Below, piece by piece: positions 60,576 through 64,000 of a stretch of 64,000 nucleotides of DNA (its first letter is position 1; every line of letters starts with the position of its first letter). The notes beneath the pieces were generated by a model. It saw only the letters and a program-made list of their open reading frames with translations, searched no databases and was not told the origin of the DNA. The DNA comes from SAR324 cluster bacterium (GTDB taxonomy: Bacteria; SAR324; NAC60-12), in NCBI GenBank assembly GCA_028281495.1, contig JANQJU010000001.1, positions 62,001 to 126,000 on the forward strand. The letters are read 5' to 3'. Both the position numbers and the translations under genes were made by a program.

Positions 60576-61304
60576 TTATAACAACTCAGACAGATAATGA
60601 TGATTCTCCGTATTCACGTAGCTAATGCGTCTTTCAACGGGCTGTCCATTGATGGCAACTGCAATTCGGTCGATTTCCAGGACGGGCGATTGGGGAGGCA
60701 TTTGGAGCAATTCGGCATCATCTTCGCTCAAGCTTACTGCACGAACACGCTCTACAGCCTTCATAACTTTCACACCGTATTCGGATTCATATAAAGAATA
60801 TAAGGTGTTGGGCAGCTCTCCTTCTTTTCCAATATCTCCAAACAATTTTAAGGCCAGAGAAATGGTTTCTACGATGACAGGTTGTTGGTGCAGATATCGA
60901 ACCCGTTTGATCCGTACCACCTTATCCCCTTTGTCTAAATTGAGGTGTTTGATTTCTTGGGAATTCGCAGCCACCTTTTGCACCCGGATCACCTTGCTTT
61001 CTGGGATTTCGCGCTTACCGTCTTTGCTCACGATATAAAAGAAGTGAAATAGAGACCGATCAGGAGAATGTTGTGAAACAAATGTTCCGCGCCCCTGTCG
61101 ACGGGTGAGAATATTGTCGGCGGTCATCTCATCCAAAGCCTTGCGCACGGTGCCTTGGCTCACCCCGAACTCTTCAGCCAACTGTTGTTCACTAGGCAGA
61201 ACCATTCCCGGAGCCCACACACCGTCAATCAATCGTTGCAGCAACAGATCTTTTACTTGACGATACAGAGGTAAATAATTAGGCGTCACGAGTTGTTTTT
61301 TCAT
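60576..61304 (-). CDS. GntR/HutC-family regulator with UTRA domain, probable sulfosugar sensor
   Basis: Transcription factor (242 aa from 61304; 249 aa if translation starts at 61325, where GGAAGGA also gives a plausible site). The winged helix covers about 1-75: PLYRQVKDLLLQRLI, LPSEQQLAEEFGVSQGTVRK, RRQGRGTFVS. The UTRA effector domain (about 95-240) has VVRIKRVRYLHQQPVIVETI and EIDRIAVAINGQPVERRISY. It sits between the two transcription units of the sulfonate island, with palindromic candidate sites in front of each, so it is most likely their repressor, relieved by a pathway intermediate such as sulfoquinovose, sulfofructose or sulfolactate. DeoR-type CsqR does this job in E. coli, so the regulator type differs. 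Confidence 0.9.
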   Translation of the reverse strand: MKKQLVTPNYLPLYRQVKDLLLQRLIDGVWAPGMVLPSEQQLAEEFGVSQGTVRKALDEMTADNILTRRQGRGTFVSQHSPDRSLFHFFYIVSKDGKREIPESKVIRVQKVAANSQEIKHLNLDKGDKVVRIKRVRYLHQQPVIVETISLALKLFGDIGKEGELPNTLYSLYESEYGVKVMKAVERVRAVSLSEDDAELLQMPPQSPVLEIDRIAVAINGQPVERRISYVNTENHHYLSELL

Positions 61305-61618
61305 AGTTGTCGTTCCTCCCAACATAAAATAGTCCTTCCTATAAGGGGATTGCTTCGATTTTCAGCATAATCTTGCTCGAAAGCCTATCCGGATTTCATA
61401 GTTAAGGCCTGTCTCACAATAAACCAGAAACACCAATATTTCATGGAGTTCGAGTCGTGAGCAACACCCCATACACTAATCTGCCATCAATAGAAAAAAG
61501 TGGGAAGGCAAATTCTTATAAAAAAATACTTGTGTCATATATAAGACATAAGATACAGTTGCCCATCGTTCGCTAAAAATCAATCTGAAACCTATCTATT
61601 CCGAGAGGAGCAAAAGCC
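61305..61618. promoter_or_regulatory. Divergent control region between the GntR gene and suyA, with operator
   Basis: GTCATATATAAGAC at 61534-61547 differs by one base from the perfect palindrome at 60471-60484 and lies 71 bp before the suyA start. An overlapping promoter is likely, but I could not choose unambiguous -35/-10 boxes. The other 240 bp of this gap show no gene or strong hairpin. A GAGAGGAG ribosome site precedes suyA. Confidence 0.65.
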
Positions 61619-61906
61619 ATGAGTGAAACACATTTTTTAGTGCATGACAGCTCGGATTCTGTCGGCGTGGTGACTGTAGAATCAGCCAAGGCCGGGATGG
61701 ACCTGACTGGATGGGTGATGGAAAATGACGCCACCATCACCATCAAAGCCAATCACGATATTCCTTTGGGACACAAGATCGCTTTGCACGACATTGCCAC
61801 CGGTGGCACCATTTTGAAGTATGGGCATGACATCGGCAAAGTGGTGAAAGACATCACAACTGGAGATCACGTACACGTACACAACGTTAAAACAAAAAGG
61901 TGGTAA
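61619..61906 (+). CDS. suyA: (2R)-sulfolactate sulfo-lyase small subunit
   Basis: Small subunit (95 aa) of sulfolactate sulfo-lyase, which splits (R)-sulfolactate into pyruvate and sulfite. It corresponds to the SAF domain at the front of altronate dehydratase (UxaA). Visible are [40 protein letters not shown] and [17 protein letters not shown], with the conserved His residues of the family. Here it is a separate gene followed at once by the large subunit, as in known suyAB operons. In sugar-acid dehydratases the two parts are usually fused, which supports the Suy assignment. Confidence 0.88.
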   Translation: MSETHFLVHDSSDSVGVVTVESAKAGMDLTGWVMENDATITIKANHDIPLGHKIALHDIATGGTILKYGHDIGKVVKDITTGDHVHVHNVKTKRW

Positions 61907-61908
61907 GT

Positions 61909-63075
61909 ATGAGCAAAAAGACTTTCTTAGGATACCGGCGTGAAAACGGACGAGTGGGTATCCGTAACCATGTAGTGATATTGCCATTGGACGACATTTC
62001 CAACGCGGCATGTGAAGCAGTGGCCAACAACATCAAAGGCACACTGGGCATTCCTCATTCTTATGGGAGGCTACAATTTGGCGAGGATTTGGAACTTCAT
62101 TTCCGAACACTCATCGGCACGGGTTGCAATCCGAACGTCGCTGCCGTTGTGGTCATCGGAATCGAACCAGGATGGACCGGCCGAGTGGTGGAAGGCATTG
62201 CCAAAACCGGCAAACCGGTTGCTGGATTTTCAATTGAACAAAATGGAGACATCCAAACAATTGCAGATGCTTCTCGCAAAGCAAAAGAGTTTTCTCAATG
62301 GGCTAGCGAACTTCAACGAGAAGAGTGTGATGTGAGCGAGTTATGGGTGTCTGTAAAATGCGGCGAATCGGACACCACTTCCGGTTTAGCATCCAATCCC
62401 ACCGTAGGCAATTTCATTGACAAGATGAATGAATGGGGAGCCACCACTTGTTTTGGTGAAACTTCGGAAATCACCGGAGCTGAAGAAGTGGTTGTAGAAC
62501 GAGCCATCAATCCAGAGATTGGCAAAAAATTCCATAAAACCTGGAGCGACTACAATGACTTCATTTTAGATTGCAAGACTAACGATTTGTCGGAGTCGCA
62601 ACCCACTAAAGGCAACATCGAAGGCGGCCTCACCACCATCGAAGAAAAAGCATTTGGTAACGTCCAGAAGATCGGCAAGAAAACCCAATATGTCGATGTC
62701 TTGGCACCAGCGGAAGAACCAGCAGCAGGTCCTGGTTTGTATTTCATGGATACCTCGTCCGCAGCCGCTGAATGTGTGACTTTGCAAGCGGCGGGTGGCT
62801 TTGTAGTGCATCTGTTTCCCACCGGCCAAGGTAACATCATTGGCAATCCAATCGAACCTGTTGTGAAATTGACCGCCAATCCTCGGACCGTTCGAACGAT
62901 GGGTGAACATGTGGATTTAGATGTTTCAGGGATCTTACGTCGAGAGATGAACCTTGACGAAGCCGGGGATGCCTTGATCGATATTACCTTGCGCACTTGT
63001 AGCGGCCGTCTGACAGCTGCTGAAGCTTTAGGTCACCGAGAATTTGTATTGACGAAATTACATCGTAGTGCGTAA
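61909..63075 (+). CDS. suyB: (2R)-sulfolactate sulfo-lyase large subunit
   Basis: Catalytic large subunit (388 aa) of the UxaA/GarD superfamily, whose members use iron. It begins [20 protein letters not shown], the family signature, followed by [40 protein letters not shown] and [20 protein letters not shown]. The C-terminal part has [19 protein letters not shown]. The Cys residues in GTGCNP and VKCGESD are plausible metal ligands. The start at 61909, three bases after the suyA stop, has GGTGG upstream. Together with SuyA it completes the removal of sulfite that sulfoglycolysis alone leaves undone. Altronate dehydratase is the alternative, disfavoured by context. Confidence 0.88.
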   Translation: MSKKTFLGYRRENGRVGIRNHVVILPLDDISNAACEAVANNIKGTLGIPHSYGRLQFGEDLELHFRTLIGTGCNPNVAAVVVIGIEPGWTGRVVEGIAKTGKPVAGFSIEQNGDIQTIADASRKAKEFSQWASELQREECDVSELWVSVKCGESDTTSGLASNPTVGNFIDKMNEWGATTCFGETSEITGAEEVVVERAINPEIGKKFHKTWSDYNDFILDCKTNDLSESQPTKGNIEGGLTTIEEKAFGNVQKIGKKTQYVDVLAPAEEPAAGPGLYFMDTSSAAAECVTLQAAGGFVVHLFPTGQGNIIGNPIEPVVKLTANPRTVRTMGEHVDLDVSGILRREMNLDEAGDALIDITLRTCSGRLTAAEALGHREFVLTKLHRSA

Positions 63076-63107
63076 ACAGACAGTCAGAGGCTTATTAAAA
63101 CGTTTTA

Positions 63108-63143
63108 CAAATCAAGATCGGTAGAGGCACCGATCTTGATTTG
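63108..63143. terminator. 15-bp perfect hairpin between suyB and the TRAP genes
   Basis: CAAATCAAGATCGGT (63108-63122) pairs over all 15 bases with ACCGATCTTGATTTG (63129-63143), with a 6-nt loop. No T-run follows on the plus strand. It may protect the suyAB mRNA end, attenuate reading into the TRAP genes, or act as a partial terminator. Confidence 0.65.
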
Positions 63144-63185
63144 AAAACAATAAATGCACAGGACATCTTGCTATGAGGGGGGCAA

Positions 63186-63722
63186 ATGCATGCTTTCATC
63201 AAGCTGCTAGACAAGTTCAACGGAGGCGTTGAAGTTGGCTGCAAGTACACTGGGGCCTTATTGGTTGCCGTGATGACCGTGTTGGTGATCATCCAGGTTT
63301 TCTTTCGTTATGTGCTTAACGATTCGTTCACCTGGACGGAAGAACTCGCGCGATTCATGATGGTTTGGACCACATTCATTTCGGCTCCCGTCGCCTACCG
63401 ATTGGGATCTAACGTTTCGTTAGACATCATCTATAACCGGTTCACAGGCCGGGCACACCACTTCTTAACTATTCTGCTCACCATCGCGGCTTTCTGCAGC
63501 TTGGGATTGCTGTTTTATCTCTCGCTCACGCTGGTTGGTCGGGGTATGAAAAGCACCGCTACCTCGCTACCCATCAAAATGGCTTTCATTTACGTCTCGC
63601 TACCGATTGGACTCGGACTGACCATGTTGGTCAATTTGCAGGTGATGTTGGAAGCAATAGTTCATTTCATCAAAGGGGATAAAGCGTTGGAGGAGCATCA
63701 CTACGAATTATCGGGGGAGTGA
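63186..63722 (+). CDS. TRAP transporter small permease (DctQ type)
   Basis: Four-helix membrane subunit (178 aa) of a tripartite ATP-independent periplasmic transporter. Features are the helix LLVAVMTVLVIIQVFFRYVL, the family motif FTWTEELARFMMVWTTFISA, and SNVSLDIIYNRF. Such systems import carboxylates and sulfonates with Na+. Lying directly after suyAB, it probably brings in sulfolactate, another C3 sulfonate or the sulfosugar itself. The start at 63186 follows GGGGGG. The DctP binding protein is not in the window and may lie beyond its right end. Confidence 0.9.
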   Translation: MHAFIKLLDKFNGGVEVGCKYTGALLVAVMTVLVIIQVFFRYVLNDSFTWTEELARFMMVWTTFISAPVAYRLGSNVSLDIIYNRFTGRAHHFLTILLTIAAFCSLGLLFYLSLTLVGRGMKSTATSLPIKMAFIYVSLPIGLGLTMLVNLQVMLEAIVHFIKGDKALEEHHYELSGE

Positions 63723-63754
63723 GGCATGTTCTTTTTTGAAGAGGAGGCACAACC

Positions 63755-64000
63755 ATGACACTTCTATTTTTCTGGCTATTTTTAGGATTCATGGCGATCG
63801 GGTTGCCGATTGCATTTGCCCTGATCTTGGCCCCAGGGATTAGCCTGTTGGTGGAAAACCCAGCCCGTATATCTTTGTTGATCCGGCGTTTGTATAACGG
63901 AGTGGATAGCTTCCCGCTGATGGCTGTTCCGTTTTTTATCTTGGCAGGCGAGGTCATGAACGTGGGAGGCATTACCACGAGCCTTGTAAATTTCAGCAAG
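63755..64000 (+). CDS. TRAP transporter large permease (DctM type), cut by the window end
   Basis: The first 82 codons of a DctM-type subunit: LFFWLFLGFMAIGLPIAFAL, then LIRRLYNGVDSFPLMAVPFF and ILAGEVMNVGGIT, the diagnostic N-terminal signature of the family (normally about 425 aa). AGGAGG lies seven bases before the ATG. It follows the DctQ gene by 32 bp and is evidently translated from the same mRNA. The remaining five-sixths lies outside the window. Confidence 0.92.
   Translation, partial: MTLLFFWLFLGFMAIGLPIAFALILAPGISLLVENPARISLLIRRLYNGVDSFPLMAVPFFILAGEVMNVGGITTSLVNFSK

Noticed and set aside
61619..63075. suyAB as altronate/galactarate dehydratase
   Set aside because: The superfamily includes sugar-acid dehydratases, but these normally fuse the two parts. 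No uronate genes are nearby, and sulfolactate-processing and sulfite-export genes are. I keep the dehydratase only as the alternative.
1..64000. CRISPR arrays, tRNA or rRNA genes, intact insertion sequences, prophage
   Set aside because: I looked for regularly spaced repeats, cloverleaf-like sequences, transposase genes with terminal repeats and phage structural genes and found none that I could support.

Overview
The window looks like a stretch of chromosome from a Gram-negative, motile, heterotrophic bacterium. It encodes several outer-membrane barrel-type proteins, a LolA-like protein, an RND exporter, periplasmic binding proteins and four methyl-accepting chemotaxis proteins. Base composition is moderate and genes are mostly in tight operons with good Shine-Dalgarno sites. 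I cannot place the organism safely. A marine delta- or SAR324-like proteobacterium would fit, but that is a guess. I see no tRNA, rRNA or CRISPR array and no intact insertion sequence.

Layout. 0-4.3 kb: a possible transposase remnant, then dnaE. 4.9-9.9 kb: an orphan binding protein followed by a chemoreceptor, and a second, convergent chemoreceptor. 10-22.3 kb: a C3-polyol/ketose module. An ATP-dependent DhaK-DhaL fusion kinase faces, across a mirrored pair of promoters, an ABC transporter built like the rhizobial glycerol transporter (binding protein, two permeases, small DUF2160-type membrane protein, two ATPases). This runs on into a PEP-dependent dihydroxyacetone phosphorelay (DhaL, DhaM, HPr, EI, a small HTH protein, DhaK). 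22.3-28.9 kb: a chemoreceptor, an ArsR regulator with three operators beside two decayed SRPBCC genes, an HTH protein, and a YqiJ-flotillin pair. 29.1-35.1 kb: a MarR-controlled export operon (RND, LolA-like, outer-membrane protein) whose products share acidic Gly-Phe repeats. 35.3-48.9 kb: mixed genes, including a chemoreceptor with a c-type haem motif, a threonine aldolase, a binding protein/histidine kinase/response regulator set, and a sigma-54 activator with candidate enhancer and promoter sites.

48.9-64 kb is the most striking part: it looks like a complete sulfoquinovose mineralisation island. The proposed flow is: GH31 glycosidase releases the sulfosugar; a fucose-isomerase-like enzyme makes sulfofructose; a YihV-type kinase and a YihT/LacD-type aldolase cleave it to DHAP plus sulfolactaldehyde; an aldehyde dehydrogenase makes sulfolactate; SlcC and ComC invert its stereochemistry through sulfopyruvate; SuyAB removes sulfite, leaving pyruvate; and a CuyZ/YeiH-type protein exports sulfite. 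A CysK-like enzyme, a GntR/UTRA regulator and a TRAP transporter (cut by the window end) complete it. Known sulfo-EMP bacteria generally excrete a C3 sulfonate for other species to desulfonate. Here both halves appear in one cluster, joined by a palindromic operator (GTCTTATATAAGAC and a variant) found in front of both transcription units. The island and the dihydroxyacetone module both feed DHAP into lower glycolysis.
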